From the NCBI RefSeq assembly GCF_964355755.1, contig NC_092670.1:7343001-7407000 (forward strand): 64,000 bases of DNA, in the 5' to 3' direction. The translations under genes and the position numbers were made by a program. Each line of letters opens with the position of its first letter. The first letter of the stretch is position 1. The notes under the pieces are model-generated. The model was not told the DNA's origin, searched no databases, and worked only from the letters and a program-made list of their open reading frames with translations. Origin of the DNA: Antedon mediterranea. Its lineage: Eukaryota > Echinodermata > Crinoidea > Comatulida > Antedonidae. This document shows positions 23,101 to 38,100 of this stretch, one piece after another.

Positions 23101-26100
23101 TGGCGAGACATATTGTTGTTAAAATACATAAAAATAGAGAAAAACAAAAGAAATTATAAAAAAAAAAATTGAAGAACTTTTTTGAGGTAGACCTTTCACA
23201 TTAGCAGTGATGAGAACCATGACTGTATATTTCCCATGGTATGAAGATAATGAGGTCATGTTTGAATTTATCTCGATTGAAATTACTGTAAATGAAAACA
23301 ATGTATTCTCCCATCATACTTCAACAGTATCTAATGAATCTGACCATAAAGTATCAAAAAGCTTCGCAAACTATATTAACTAAAAGAAGCCAAGAAGCTA
23401 AAAGACTAAAAAAGATAAGCATGCATATAAAAACTGTAATTGTTATGTAATTGTTCTTTATATATCTGAACTTGTGGTAATTTTTCAGTACTGACGCCAC
23501 TAATAATACAAAAACATGCAATCTAAAAGACTGTACAACTACAATAAAAAAAATGTATAGTAATAAATAATGAGTATAAAAATACTAAAAAAATTTAAAA
23601 TAATTTGGTAAAAAGGAAGAAAAAGAACACCCAACATAATATTTTAATACAGAATTTTGCAATAAAGTACTATCTGTAGTATAAGGTGATCTATTCTTAA
23701 GACAAAATATTAATATTTTCTTATTTACTGACCGACGATTAATTGAGTTTTGCCATTTGCTGGTGTAACAATATCTATTTGACAAGTCTTGAAAGGTTAT
23801 TTTTAAATACAAGTGATAAATCCAATTTTAAGGAAATATTAAATTACATGTAATATGATAGCATTTTTATTTTTAAATAAGGTTATAAGATATGCATCAG
23901 TTATAATACTATGTATGTGTTATAAATTGAACAGATAAAATAGAAAGAGTGCATGTTGTTAATTTAAATACAAATGTCAAAAATAAATTGAGTAGAAAAA
24001 CAAATTTAATTTCTTTCAATAATTATGAGTGTGAATACCAATTATTTTTATATTATTATTTATCAATCAATAATCTATTTAAATTGTTAATATTAAGTAT
24101 CTGTACTTGCAAATATAATATTTCAAATTATAATTCTAATTTTAATATCTTTTAACATCATATATTATAATAACAATGGTACATAGAATATATATTATTT
24201 ATTTATATATTTCTTCTCCATGGTAAATAATTGACCTTTTGAGGATAATGACTTTTTTTCATAGCATACCTGTACATGTATTCTTTACAAATACTCTTTT
24301 TTAAAGATTGTTATGTTGCCAAGGCAAAAGATCAATTAAAAGACAAGGTTATTCAGTATATTTTTAATTTGTGTTAATGACATAATATGAATTCTTGAAT
24401 AAACCAGGGAGTTGTAATTCAATGCACTCACCAAAATAGATTTGAACTATAATAAAAAAAAATCATCACAAATTACAACAGACTACACATAAACTAATTA
24501 ATAAGAAACTTGTTTATTGTGATAACGACAAAAATAAACAGATTCCATATTCTACGCTATAATATTTACATGCAAAAAAGAAATATTAAAGGCATGCTGT
24601 GCAACTTTACCTACCAATTTTAATCATAGTTGTCCGTTTGACTATTGTGAAAAAAAAACACATCAAAAAATGAACCATTCAAATCAATAATTAATATAAT
24701 ATTGAATAATGTTACTGTATTGTATCACACAAATTATAATAAAAATATCATAAACGTTATGAACAACAGAGAGTGCAACAAACTTATTTTATTAAACAGT
24801 AGGTTTTGTTTAGTTTGAGAGATGGCATTGGTATTTATTTCAAGGCCTACTGTATTACAAAATACAGATTAATATTATGGATCAATACAAATAAATATTA
24901 AAATATTTATATTGATAGTATGAAACGAGTAAGAAAAATGGCTTAATGTTGATAATAGTTTAATAGTACCAGATTTGATATCTACAATTAAGGTTCTGCT
25001 GTAAAAGAGCCTAAAAGTGCAAAATGTGTCCAAATGGTGGAGCCCGATGTCGCACATTTCATATCTCTCAGGTTTCATATCATCTTCCTGTAGGTACTGT
25101 ACAGAACCTTGTTTTTAGTATATTCGCACATGGGGATTCCGCTAAGGGGCCCTTTGTGTTGAGCTGCCACCAACAGTGCTTATTTTTCTGTTCAAAGACA
25201 GGGGCTTAGATGGACACCTACTCGTTCACTGCACTGGGTTCTTGTGCACATAAGTCAGATGTGCATTGTATCTCTAGTTTTAATCTGTACGTGAGGAGAC
25301 ATGTTTGGGGAGAGATTTCAACATGTGCTAACTTTATGGCTATGGTTTGAAGTGTCCCTGTAACGCTTGGTGTGGAATATGAGAATGGGGTTAGGTATGT
25401 TATAACCAAATATAGTACCTATGTATTGAGTATATCCGTATCAGTATTTTTGGACAAGACATAGGTATGTTAGTGGTAGATGTAATTAGGAGAAGACAAA
25501 CATTTGCAAGAAACGTTAAAAAAATCAATAGATTCAGAAGGATATATTAATACGCTTTATGTATGCATACTATGATTCTATAACTTTCTAAGAAAATTAA
25601 TACCTACTTTATCTGCATACAAATACCTAAAATAAATGTATTGTTTACACTACATATTGCTGATATTTTGTACAACAAAGCGATATTTATGCTACTGGCA
25701 ATTCCTGGAGACAAACACTTAAACAAATTTATGACCATGGAAAACTGCAGTGGTTCTGTCACTTATAATCATGAGATTAATAATAGACAATTTAGAAACA
25801 AGCCACAGGTAGCTAAGCTAATCATCCAGGCTACTTGGAGAACCAGGGCCTTAGCATTTATCTTTTTACATAAATATCCCCAGGTATCTGTTTATGGGAC
25901 ATTAAGGATTTGATGGTTTGGTTAACATGCTATAAGAATATATCTAGTTCACTATTTTAAAATGCAATGGGTTAAATTAAAAAGAATATAAAATTCAGAT
26001 TAATGATAGATAATATATAAACACACCACAGGTGTTACTGTTAGCAACACATCCAGGACACTTGGTAAAGTCAGATAATATGCCTGGAAAGTTTATAGTT

Positions 26101-29100
26101 ACTAGCTACAATTTCAATCAAAAAAGTTGAATAGTTAAAATAAACAAAAAATGTAAATGAATAATGCTAAAATAGACAATTCTCCAGCATATCAGAGCAA
26201 AATCCAAAAATGTTTAGTTAATCATGTGACAGATCAAGTATTTAGTGGCCAGAGCCTTGTTTTGTACGTTACAGATTATTCAGTACAATATAATTGTAGT
26301 GAATTTATAGAGTCTATACTCTATATGTCTTTCTACTATGATCTTATTTTCTCTCCCCATTAATATCTATAAGATTTACTACTTATACTTGACATGCAAA
26401 TTAGGGGCTTCTGAGGAGGATCAAATGTTGCCTCCAAAAGTTTCCCACCAAAATTATACTATTCTGATTGGCTCATAAATTAAGCAGACTAGTCTGAAAC
26501 ATCCTTTATCTAACTACAAGAAATCAGAAACATAATATTATGACAATAATAATTATTTCATAATTTAAAAAAAGGAAATATTAATTAATTATTTGAAAAT
26601 GTAGGTGTCTTTTATGTTAATAGTATAAAGTAAACTAATTATCTTGATAATTGGTTGATGCCACTGTCTCCTGCAGTAATGGAAATAAAATGTCAAGATA
26701 TTTTCAAAACTATAAACAGTGATTTCCTAGAAACGTGGCCTTACTTGCTGGAGTTTATTTGCCATGCAAACAATAATTGTCAACTTGTTTTTAAGTAAAT
26801 TTCTCTTATCAACTCGCAGTAAACAGAGAACACTCGTTTGATTGCCCTTAACCAGTGACTGCTATGTCAACCCACTTATGACAATCTGTTTGAATATACA
26901 ATTTTAAGAAGATCAGGCTTAACGACTAATCATTTTTGTTCAATTATTTCAGTACTATTTGATTTATTTATTTCCTTTCTGACATCAAGCAGTACTCAAT
27001 TCAGGCTTATGGTAATTGCTCATTCAGTTTTTAACTTCAATATTTACTACAATATTATAAATTTATCAATCATTGAAACAAAAGTATCAATAATAATTGT
27101 TGACCTCAATCCTCTCATTTCTGATAGCAGACATCTCCTATGGGTACTGTATGTTCAGACTCTTAACAGGAGAGTTAAGGCCCTTTTATACTAGGACGAT
27201 AACGAACAACATAAACATTAATTTCATCAACGAGAGTAATGAATGCTTATTCTATTTTTCTAGGATGAAAACTTTTCTAATTTCTTTTGTTTTCTGTAGA
27301 AAAAATGTATATTTATAAATTTATTGTTAGTTTTTATCATGAATAGTATAAACAGACTTCTAAGTCTGAACAACACCATGGATTAGAGTAAGACAGTTGT
27401 TAATGACACCTGACATCCAGTTCATAAAATTAGAGGCTAGATTCTGGATTAACAAATGCTACTTCTAATATCAGTGATTTGTATGTCTGTCACAGACATG
27501 GCTACCAAGTATAACGAAACTCTAAAATTTGATGGAGGAATTGAGTTAATCAATGTGTCTGAACACAATACACAATTAGTCTAACCAATAAAGTACAAAT
27601 AAAGTAACTTCTATGTCAAGAATATTAAAATAAAAGAAAATTTAATCAACAATTTACAATATTTCTATAGGAATAGCTTCAGTATTCACGAATTATGCAA
27701 TAAACCTTTATAAACAGCCAAATAATGTTTTGAAGATAACTAAAATATCCATTAATTAATCGCAAATAAAAATTAAACAAATTGTAACTCTTAAAAATGA
27801 CAACCACTATGAGACCATAATTCAATTTTGCATCCCACCCCACATCTTGATAACTAGTAAAGATGAACATAAATATTATTGCAAATAAATTATTTAAATT
27901 AAAATATAATCAAACAGTTTATTGAAAAAAATGGATGCACTCAAGAGGTAGGAAAATGTGTCACTTACCATTCTTAGTTCTTCTCGTACTGGTTTGAGGG
28001 CGCCAACTCTTCTATTACTACCGTTAAGGCCTTTGTTGCTCCCAGACATCATTAAGTGTTGATAACTAAGACTACTAAGATTGCCGAACTGAAGGTTGGA
28101 TGGGTTCGCTCCGTACGGTTCAAACACTTCGGGGCGCGAAGTTGGAAAACTACTTTCGGAAAGGCACAAACTGCGAGGACGTGGAAAGTGAGGTGCAAAC
28201 AAATTCTGGTTTGATAGATGCTGGAAGCTCAAATTACGTAAACTCTCGGAGCGAATAGGCATCTGTGAAATGATTAGTACAAAAATCCATATAAAGGCAA
28301 CTGAGTAGATTTTGAATATTTGTTGATAATAGTTGAATAATGTTGTTTTTAATTAATTTATGACAGGTACAGATTTTGAGGACAGAGTGTAAGTGAAAGA
28401 AAGAAGGTGAACAAAAAATACAAAGAGTAGGTAGAAAAGATCATATCAATTTATGATAAAGAGGAGATGATGAATGATGAATGAGAATAGTTTTACATAG
28501 TTATGCAATAGACAACAACAAATGATGGAAAAAAGAAATATGAAAGAATAGATGAGCAGATAGAAAGATTAAATATGAAAGAATAGATGAGCAGATAGAA
28601 AGATTAAATTTGTTTTAAAGAGATTGATGGTGATTTTCAATATCAAAACAAGATAAAACAGGAAAAAACCGAATACAACGTCACAGTAAATACAATTACA
28701 GACAAAATCCACCAATATATTTGATAAAAGAAAAATAACAAACCAACAAAACGAAAGAAAACCAACCAACAAAATAACATGCCACAAATTCAATGAATAA
28801 TTTTAACATTACAACAACAAAATATACATTTTCCCAATTATATACAAATTAGATTAAATTATTAAAAATGATTAACAATTTTAAATGGTTATATCATGCA
28901 GAAGTAGGTGTATACATCAAATGTCAATCATGCCATATAAGGAAATCAATCCATATAAGGTATACAAGAGAAGGATATAAAGTTAACAGACAAATAGGAG
29001 ACATTAAGCAACGATACCACACATCGTCAACAGACCAGAGGACATCAATAGCATACGGCAATGAGTATCCAGGCAGAGAATGGTTTAACGAATGCAACAG

Positions 29101-32100
29101 GAAAAGAAAACAACTCCGTTAGAAAACCAAATCAACCCAATTCTAAACGCTTTCTTAACTAAAATATGAAAATGTTTCATTTGTAAACATGAAACAACTT
29201 TAATAAGTTGCATTCTATTCACCGAATACAATACATTTTAATATTTGTCTATGGTTCATTGTCTATGTTTGTCAATTTGTTATGTACTTATGTAAATAAT
29301 GTCCACACTAAAAATTGATCGAATATGAATATCAACAATATCCACAATACAACTTAAATATTTACATGCAAAAACCTACAAAAAGTGCAGTCAGTTTGTA
29401 AATCAATTTCAGCAAATATATAGAGTATATGTGCATATTCAACCATTATTCATTGATATCTCAATTTAAATACTGCGGGTTGGGTGGAGGAAGAAATGCT
29501 GATAATTTATATTTATTGCGATAATGTAATTTTTTTTATTGAATAAGTTTTTACATTTTTTTTTCTTATCATCCAACATTTGGAGAGGGATAGGACGTTG
29601 AGCTGAACATAATTTTTATTTGCTCCACAAGGACATAAAATATAAACGAAAATAAATATTCGGATTTAAAAATGTTTATAACTGGAATTTTGTCAGTACT
29701 GATCCTTGATTAAGCTCAAACATGTGTTGTTTTTCTGAACTCATTTCTGATAGCAGACATCTCCTATGGATACTGTATGTTCAGATTCTTAACAGGAGAG
29801 TTAAGGCCCGTTTATACTAGGATGATAACGAACAACATAAAGATTAATTTCATCAACGAGAGTAATGAACGGTTATTCTATTTTTCTAGGATGAAAACTT
29901 TTCTAATTTTTTTTGTTTTCTGTAGAAAAAATGTATATTTATAAATTTATTGTTAGTTTTTATTATGAGTAGTATAAACAGACTTCTAAGTCTGAACTAC
30001 ACCATGGATTAGAGTAAGACAGTTGTTAATTACACCTGACATCCAGAGTTCATAACATTAGAGGATAGACTATATGGATTAACAAATGTTACAGTACTTC
30101 TAGTATCAGTGATTTGTATGCCCGTCACAGACATGGCTGCCAAGTATAACGAAACTCTCAAATTTGATGTAGGAATTGAGAAAGTTAATCAATGTGTCTG
30201 AACACAATACACAATTAGTCTAACCAATAAAGTACAAATAAAGTAACTTCTATGTCAGGAATATTAAAATAAAAAACAATTCAGTAATCACGAATTATGC
30301 AATACACCTTTAACAGTCAAATAATGTTTTGAAGATAACCAAAATATCCATTAATTAATTAACTCAATTTGCAATATACCTGACTATTATTATTAGATCA
30401 TGTTTTTATTGCAAGGTCAAAAACATTGTAAAAATTGTTGATTGTCATAAGTAATACAGTCTTTTTGACTAATTACATAACCAAATCTTATTGACTGTAT
30501 TATATTGCCTTTTGAAACCAAGATCAATGTTTGTTTTGATGAATCAAGATATTGGATAAAATTATGAACAGAAAAATTCAAATATTATTTGTCCTTCAAA
30601 ATGCGGTTTAGTACACCACTTTGCATATTCTATTTTTAGAATTTATAGATGATATATTTATATTGCCTCATAAAGGTAGCAATTGAAAATAATATTTTTT
30701 AATTAATACAAAATATACATTTCAGTAATACAATAGAAACATATAAAGAGGCGATAATTTGGGACCAAATTCCTCATTAGTTGTGTCCCTTGATTAGAGG
30801 TTGACCATAGTGTTAAAACAAATATTTTTTCCATTGTTTGGTGTGTTGGTACCTGAGTAGGGGTGTCTAAAAGGAGAGGTTCATTTTCTTTTAGTTGACA
30901 ATAACTGAAAGCTTTCAATAAAAAAATAGTTGAATTATACCATATTTATTATAAACCCTTTATAAATGAATAACATTAATATTAACAGTTATATTTCTGT
31001 GATAACTCATAATCAGTGGTGCTTTATATACTGTCATAACATTGGTTGAAAGTAGTGGAGCTGTAGCTTGGTGGTTAACGTGCTTGCCTTCCAATCCCAA
31101 GGTCCCGGGTTCAATCCTGACCTAGTGCAGGGTTGTAACTCATGACTCTTTCAACTCCACTCCCTAAGCCTCAAATGAGACTTAGTTTATAAGCACGATA
31201 AATTAATAAATAGTTTATCTATCCTGTAATTGCCGAGTTACTCGCTGTTGGATGAGTATGAAATAAAAAATAAATAAAAAAATAAAAAAAAATAAAGTTT
31301 TTAATTTCTTTTTAAACTGATTGCAAATCATCTAAAACAAGTTACGATTCGCCAAATTGGTTTAGAAAAATTGTTTGTGAAAAAATGTTTTGTAAAATAT
31401 ATATTATTCTGTGTTTGGTCTACAAACATGTTAACTTGAAAATTACTTATATTGTATAGAAAAAGTACAGGTATGAATTTTATATCACATTAAGACCTAT
31501 TTTTACATCATAATAGTCATTACATTATTATAAATATGTGTAGATAAGCAGTGTGGAAAAACACATAAGAATTTTAAATGAATACATATCCATTAATATG
31601 ATAAATGTTCACAAAGAAAAATATAATCATACATTTATAAGCTGGTAAAAATTTATTCTCATGAGGGATTCGCATTATCTCCAAAAATGTGTAACCGTTC
31701 ATTTTAATGAGTCAAGTGAGGTGGGATGATTTTGTAATGTTTTCTTCTTACTACGACAGTACTATGATTTATTGTTTTATTCAACAGTTTTGTATGTATT
31801 TTATTGTACTAAATTCTTTATATTAAAATGTTAATATTGAATCAACAAAAAAAAAAAAATAATGTACCACTTGTATGTTGTTCAAATTTGTAATAAAACA
31901 AAATAATAGATTGCTATAGCCTTGAATCAACCTTTTAGACATTGGAGTTTAGAAGACATTTTACTGTGAAACAAACATACAAAAATATATTTCAACACTA
32001 ATGGCAAACCTCTATTCAGCTCTATTAAGGGACAGTTTGTTGGGTGCCAAACGTGTGATCTTAATAAATGTGAGTAGGATTATTAAATTGAATCACATTG

Positions 32101-35100
32101 TAAAGATAAGAAGTTGAAAATAAGCATGGTAAATTGGAGTTTAGAAGACACTTTCCTGTGAAACGAACCTATTAAAATATATGTTAACACTATGGTAAAC
32201 CTCTATTCAGCTCTATTAAGGGACAGTTTGTTGGGTAAGGTGTGATCTTAATAAATGTGGTACTGCATGAAGTAGAATTATTGCATTGTATCACATTGTA
32301 AAGATAAGAAGTTGAAATAAGCATTGTAAATTGGAGTTTAGAAGACACTTTCCTGTGAAACGAACCTATTAAAATTTATTTTAACACCATGGCAGCTCTT
32401 ATTAAGATACAGTTTGTTGGGTCCCGAAGGTTTGATCTTAATAAGGTGGTACTGCACAGAGTAGAATTATTGCATTGTAAAGATAAGAAGTTGAAAATTT
32501 ATGAAAATTCAATGCAATGCAATATTAAGTAGATTCGGATTTCTTGTAACCAAGTACATTATGCATGAGAAGCATGATACCATAAGTCGTTAATGCCGTT
32601 TTAATTACAGCACTGACATCAACACAATCACAAGATTCAGAGTGTTATCGGGAATTAATCATACACAAATGCATATCATATTATCATAATTTTGTCAATA
32701 AAGTTTATATTCAATTCATAAAAAAATGCTATTCTTGTACATGGCTCAATTTATTAGTAGCCTCTAGTCGTAGGTAATAGCCCCAATTCTAGTTTTGATG
32801 ATTTTCCGGGTTACTAAATTCAGGTAATTGAATACCTGGATAGAAATTGAGGGGGCTTTGGTTATTAACAAACACATTACGCAATTTATTAAGAATATTT
32901 TATGTCTGAAATGCTATTAGCCAAACTTGTAACTCTTTATCTTGTTATCATTTCAACGGCACTTTAATCATAGAGGCAGAATCCATAGCTTAACATAAAT
33001 TTTGAGATGGTTATTTATAGATCATGCTATTCTGAATCTCTTAATAGCAATGATACAGATGGTATAGCAAGTGTCACAATAATAATAAAGCATTCAACTT
33101 TGCTCTGTAAAATTACAATATCTAGTGTAACACACTTGAACCTGTGGGGACATCTCTTGAAAGTGAAAGATTTCCCATAACAGACTGTCATTCACAATTT
33201 TTTTATTATCTATATTCTGTATAGAATTAATGCATAACGGTTCCTTCATAGGGGGTTCTAGATGGCCCCCAAATGTTAAATTATGTGATGGTGCTATGCA
33301 ATCATATGTCTGTCTGGGAACTGGGAAACCTGATACCATTATTAAAAAAGTTTTATATGTTGTTCTATATGTCAATTTTATATTGTAAATCAATTGTATG
33401 TATGAAATATGTATATCATGTTTTTGTTATTATTAACACAGCAGTATAGAGTCATCTTACATACATAATAATATATATATGAAATCCAGTATTACACACA
33501 CTAAAATCACTTTCTATCCGGGTACTGGGATACTTGATACCATTATTAAGTTTTATATGTTGTTCTATATATGTCAATAATTTATTAAATTGTAAATCAT
33601 ATTAAATTAATGATAATGTATGTATATAAAAAGGATATCATGTTTTTGTTATTATAACACAGCAGTATAGAATTATCTTACAAACATAATAATATATGTA
33701 TGAAATTCTATACATTATATGTAATATCTGTATCACTATATGACAAAGTGTACATTATGATAATCAAGTAGTTATACCATGCGAGTTTTCGACAGCTTTA
33801 ATACAATGTTTAGTTAGCAAGTTAAGAAAATATTAAAATGTCATAAACAGAATCAAGGTCTTGCATTGAAATTAAAATCCATAGGGAGCACTTAGCAAAA
33901 ATAATATTTCTATGTTGCTATTAAAACTATATTGCTATCAAAGTACTTTTTTAGGTAGCTGTATGTAATATAGGAGAAGCGGGAGAGAGTGACAGTTGTT
34001 ATTAATCTCTCATATTTACTAAAATTACAGTCTGCTTTTATCTCTCATATTGGCTAAAACAGTGCATACATTAATCTCTCATATTGACTAAAACAGTCTG
34101 TATTCATCTCAAATAGAGAGAACATAATTATTGGCTAAAATAGAGGAAATAATGTATTCAAAAATGTGCGTCACTTTAACTTCATTTTTTTTTCATTTGC
34201 ATTTTGGGAAAGAGCAAATAACATTGTGAGCTTAAGACTTTGCAGTGTGACAATAATAGATCATCAGTAATAGTCTGCAATTGTACTTCTCCGCATTTGC
34301 ATTTACCAACACAAGATCACAGGAATTAGGAACGGACTATGCGCTCAAGACTGGAGAAAATGGCAGCAAGAGAGGTGGTGACTATGATGAGCACACCAAC
34401 AGAGAATGAGCATACTGATTGACTCCTAACTCTTTGTACATCATGATCCACATTTTTTTCTAAAGACAAGTAAATGAAGGTAATGATCTTGCCAAAGCTA
34501 GATGCCACTGACTGGGTATGAACTCAGCCCTGGTCTTTGAGTTCCCTACAACTGTGCCATCTTGATCTTATGTAAAAATATCCCTGAACCAACTACTTCC
34601 AAAGTCCTATACTCAAGATGTGTTCAGAGGTACATTCAATTACTGTGAAATCTTAATGTATACAATATGTATCCAATGAACGAAAGCTTTGTAAGTTCCC
34701 TTCAACATGCTACCCAGAAGAAAATGAAAGAAAAAAAAACACAAACAGCAGAACTCCTCAAATATTTGCAGTACTGTTTCGTCATTTGTGAACCCAATTT
34801 AATTTAATCCAGGCCTTTGAAAAAGATAGTTTTACACACTCGCTCAATAGAAATAGATAACCTTATCTTTAAGTCCAAGGGATTCCAAATTCTATTTTAC
34901 CATTATAAAAACACATTAGGAATATCAGAATTTCTGGAAGGGAGATTTTATTTAAATTATAATAATGAAAGAGGTAATTGAGGGCCTTACTTGTCAAGTG
35001 TATTGAGGAGTTCTACTGTACTGTTTACTAGAATCAATCAATGCCTATAGTACTCACCCTAAATTCATTGTCAAAGCTTTCAGACCGTGACATGTCATAG

Positions 35101-38100
35101 GTTGAAGACATGGCAGCTTGCTGTCAACAAAAATACAAAGTCAAGCTAATTAAGTAATATGTTATAATTATTCGCTATTGAAAAAATGTGTAAATAATGT
35201 TTTAATGGAAGCAGAAAAACTTTAAACCACCCAGTGATAATGTTGATATGACTAATAATGTGAAAAAATAAAGAAAATAAAACTTTAGTAAAAAAGTTGC
35301 CAAAACTAGAAACTGAAATAAAAATATTTTGCTTGATACTTGCTCCCTTGCATATGAGACATTCAGAATCGTACAATCCTAAACTTTTTACATATTTGTT
35401 TCTCTTACAAAATGGTGGACCTTTCAATCACAATTAAAAAATAACTACAGTACTGCGCATACAAAAAACTATAGCCAAAATAACTATAATACTCACATGT
35501 ATATTAGGTACGCTAGCAGTTTTCCGAACTAATTTTCCCTGAGCTGAGAGTTTCTCCTTGATGATAACCTCTTGTCTCAGTCGATCCAATGCAAGTATAC
35601 TCTCCACTGCAGATACTCCTTTGGTATATTTTTCAATGTAGGATTCCCCTTCTTTGTTCTCAGCACCTGTGGCTGCCATCATGGCCAGGGTCTCCCTGTC
35701 TTCTGGATCTTCAAGGGCCTAGTAAATACAAAGAAACTTAAGCTTGGTCTACACTATCAAATTAGTTTGACAGAAAAAAGTGTGATGTGCCCAAATATGG
35801 TAGTTGTATATGACATCATTGTGTCCATATATGGGCATATCACAATTTGTTTGATAGTGTAGACAGAGCTTTGTACAAGTCCATGTTATTTTGTTGTCAT
35901 CCTAATATACCAGTCAATAACACAAGTACATGAGTATCATGAAAGAAACTTACCTTTGGAATGTTTGCGACTATTTCATAAGTAACACCGGAAGAACGAT
36001 GCGTTTCCTATTAAAACAAATGGAATGGATTTTAAATTTTACTAGCAACTTTATATAGTGGGTTCTAAAAGACAAAAGCATTAGTAAAAAAAACAAAACA
36101 TATATGATCACAATTGCAACCCATTCCACAAAAGAATGCTAAAGATTAAAACGAACACATTAATGAACTAGTTATACTAATTATAATGTGATCATTATCG
36201 AATAATTTTCTTTTGCATGAAATTTATCTTAAAGATTAGAGCTCATTTGTTATTATAAACTAAAAAAACTTAATTAACATACAGGCTTAATGTGGTGGTC
36301 AGATCATATTTTTAGAGTCCTGATTTAAATAAATTGGTTGGTTATTGGCTTGAACTAATGGTTTGGTAGTGAATTCCAGTCATTTACAACTCTAACTTAA
36401 ATAATTATCAGATAGTATATACTAAATAAATTCCTGTCCTTTGGATCGCCTCATGAAAATATAATTTCATCTTTCACCTAATGAAATTATTTGTACCATC
36501 GCACTCGTAAACATTTATTATTTGTATACTATTTTGGTGGTGCAATACTAGTACTATTTCTTACCACTTTAGATATTTTGCGTTTCAAGGTGGATGCAAG
36601 ACTTTGTTTCTTGTACACATTTACACATATGCGTTTACGTAGCACGAGTTCCATCATGGCTGGATGACTTAGTTGAACTATGACCTTGATTATCAGGTAG
36701 ATACGCTCATCTTGTGAAGTCACTCTGTTCAGATATGCTGAGTCATGTATAGATGAATCCCATGATGCAATAGCACACACCTGTTTATGGATATGGAAAA
36801 GACAAGTTATGTATTACAATATTAAAGTATATTATTTTTGTTTATGATTTGGACAGTACAATATTAGTACCTGTTATGCTTTATACCTTTTAATTGAATG
36901 AACATACTGCTTTTTCCTTTTTAATAAATTTTAATATAACAAAATATTTCTTTTTGATAGATATTTAATTGTTCACATGTTAATAAGATTATTCTTCAAA
37001 ATCTTAAAAACACAGTTATACCTATCACATGGAAAAATACGGAGATGACATGTCAGTCAACAAAATTATTAAGTGAACACTCATAAATACTGGAAACATT
37101 CAATAAGTTTCTACTGTAAAACCTGTTTTTATCTCCTTTTCTGTATAATAAATTAATTTTGACTTAATATGTACAGATCTATGCTTCTTGTAACTTCTGA
37201 CCTCACTTGTTCAATTGGCATTATGCTAGAGAGGATTATTAGGTAATTGAAGTGTTTGTCAGATCGACAACCACAACTATGCATAATAAATGCAAAGAGA
37301 TACACTTCACATATACTGTGATACATTAGTACTAATGCATTCCATGTGACCAACAATCATCCAATCAAATGGCAGGAATTAATTTAGATGTTATGTAATA
37401 CTAAAACTGAAATGGACCAAATACTTAACATTCTATCTGTGCTGTATTTCTTAGTTCTACTCCACAAGCATTATATTAATTTTTTATTTAGTTTATAAAT
37501 ACATGTATCTACTTACATCTTTTTCATTGTATTTAACTATTGGTAGACTGATCATTTTAGCCCCATGTTCCTTTGGTAATATTGAGTTGAAAGCAGCAGC
37601 ACAAAAGGTTTCCATCGAGTCATAAGCACCCATATCATCAGCTGAAAAACAAACACAAAATAATGAATGCACATAATTAAGTAACAAGTGTAAGATTGAG
37701 CAAAGGAATGAGACTCATGCTTTAAATAAGGTTTAAGTTTAAGACTCTGTCCTTAAAGCTCTGTCTACACTATCAAACTAGTTTAAAAAAAAGTGTGATG
37801 TGCCCAAATATGGTAGTGATATTACATCAACACATCTATTATGAGCACATCAAATTTGTTGTCAGTTTGATAGTGTAGACAAGGCTTTAAAGATGCATCC
37901 TCAAACTTCTATTATGAATCATTTTCCATACAGTTTCAATAATCATTAAATAGAAAAAGCATTTTCTGGATAATTACAATATATATTCTGTAATAACTGT
38001 CTAGACATTAAATCTTGTTTTTGTGAATATGTCAATGTGACAATACAATAACAACTGTGTTTATACTAGATGGAGAAAATTGTTATTGACACTTGGTTAC

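Larger units (their letters stand above)
28263..35057 (-). other. KIF13B intron 29
   Basis: This is the largest intron fully inside the window (6.8 kb). It holds duplication copy 2 (29740-30359), a tRNA-Gly-like SINE (31048-31295), a three-copy tandem repeat (31941-32495), a two-copy tandem (33310-33708) and a 40-45-bp tandem (34002-34110). No supported exon was found. Confidence 0.75.

Noticed and set aside
25000-25420. GC-richer tract in intron 30, considered as a missed exon or pseudogene
   Set aside because: No frame gives kinesin-like or other recognisable protein, and exons 30 and 31 join in phase without it.
30855-30908. Candidate kinesin exon reading [17 protein letters not shown] with a TTTCAG acceptor and a GTACCA donor
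   Set aside because: It needs phase 2 entry, but exon 29 ends in phase 0 and exon 30 starts in phase 0. In phase 0 it hits a stop.
31048-31125. tRNA-Gly gene
   Set aside because: The anticodon arm is expanded, the acceptor stem does not pair, and a repeated SINE body with an A-rich tail follows.
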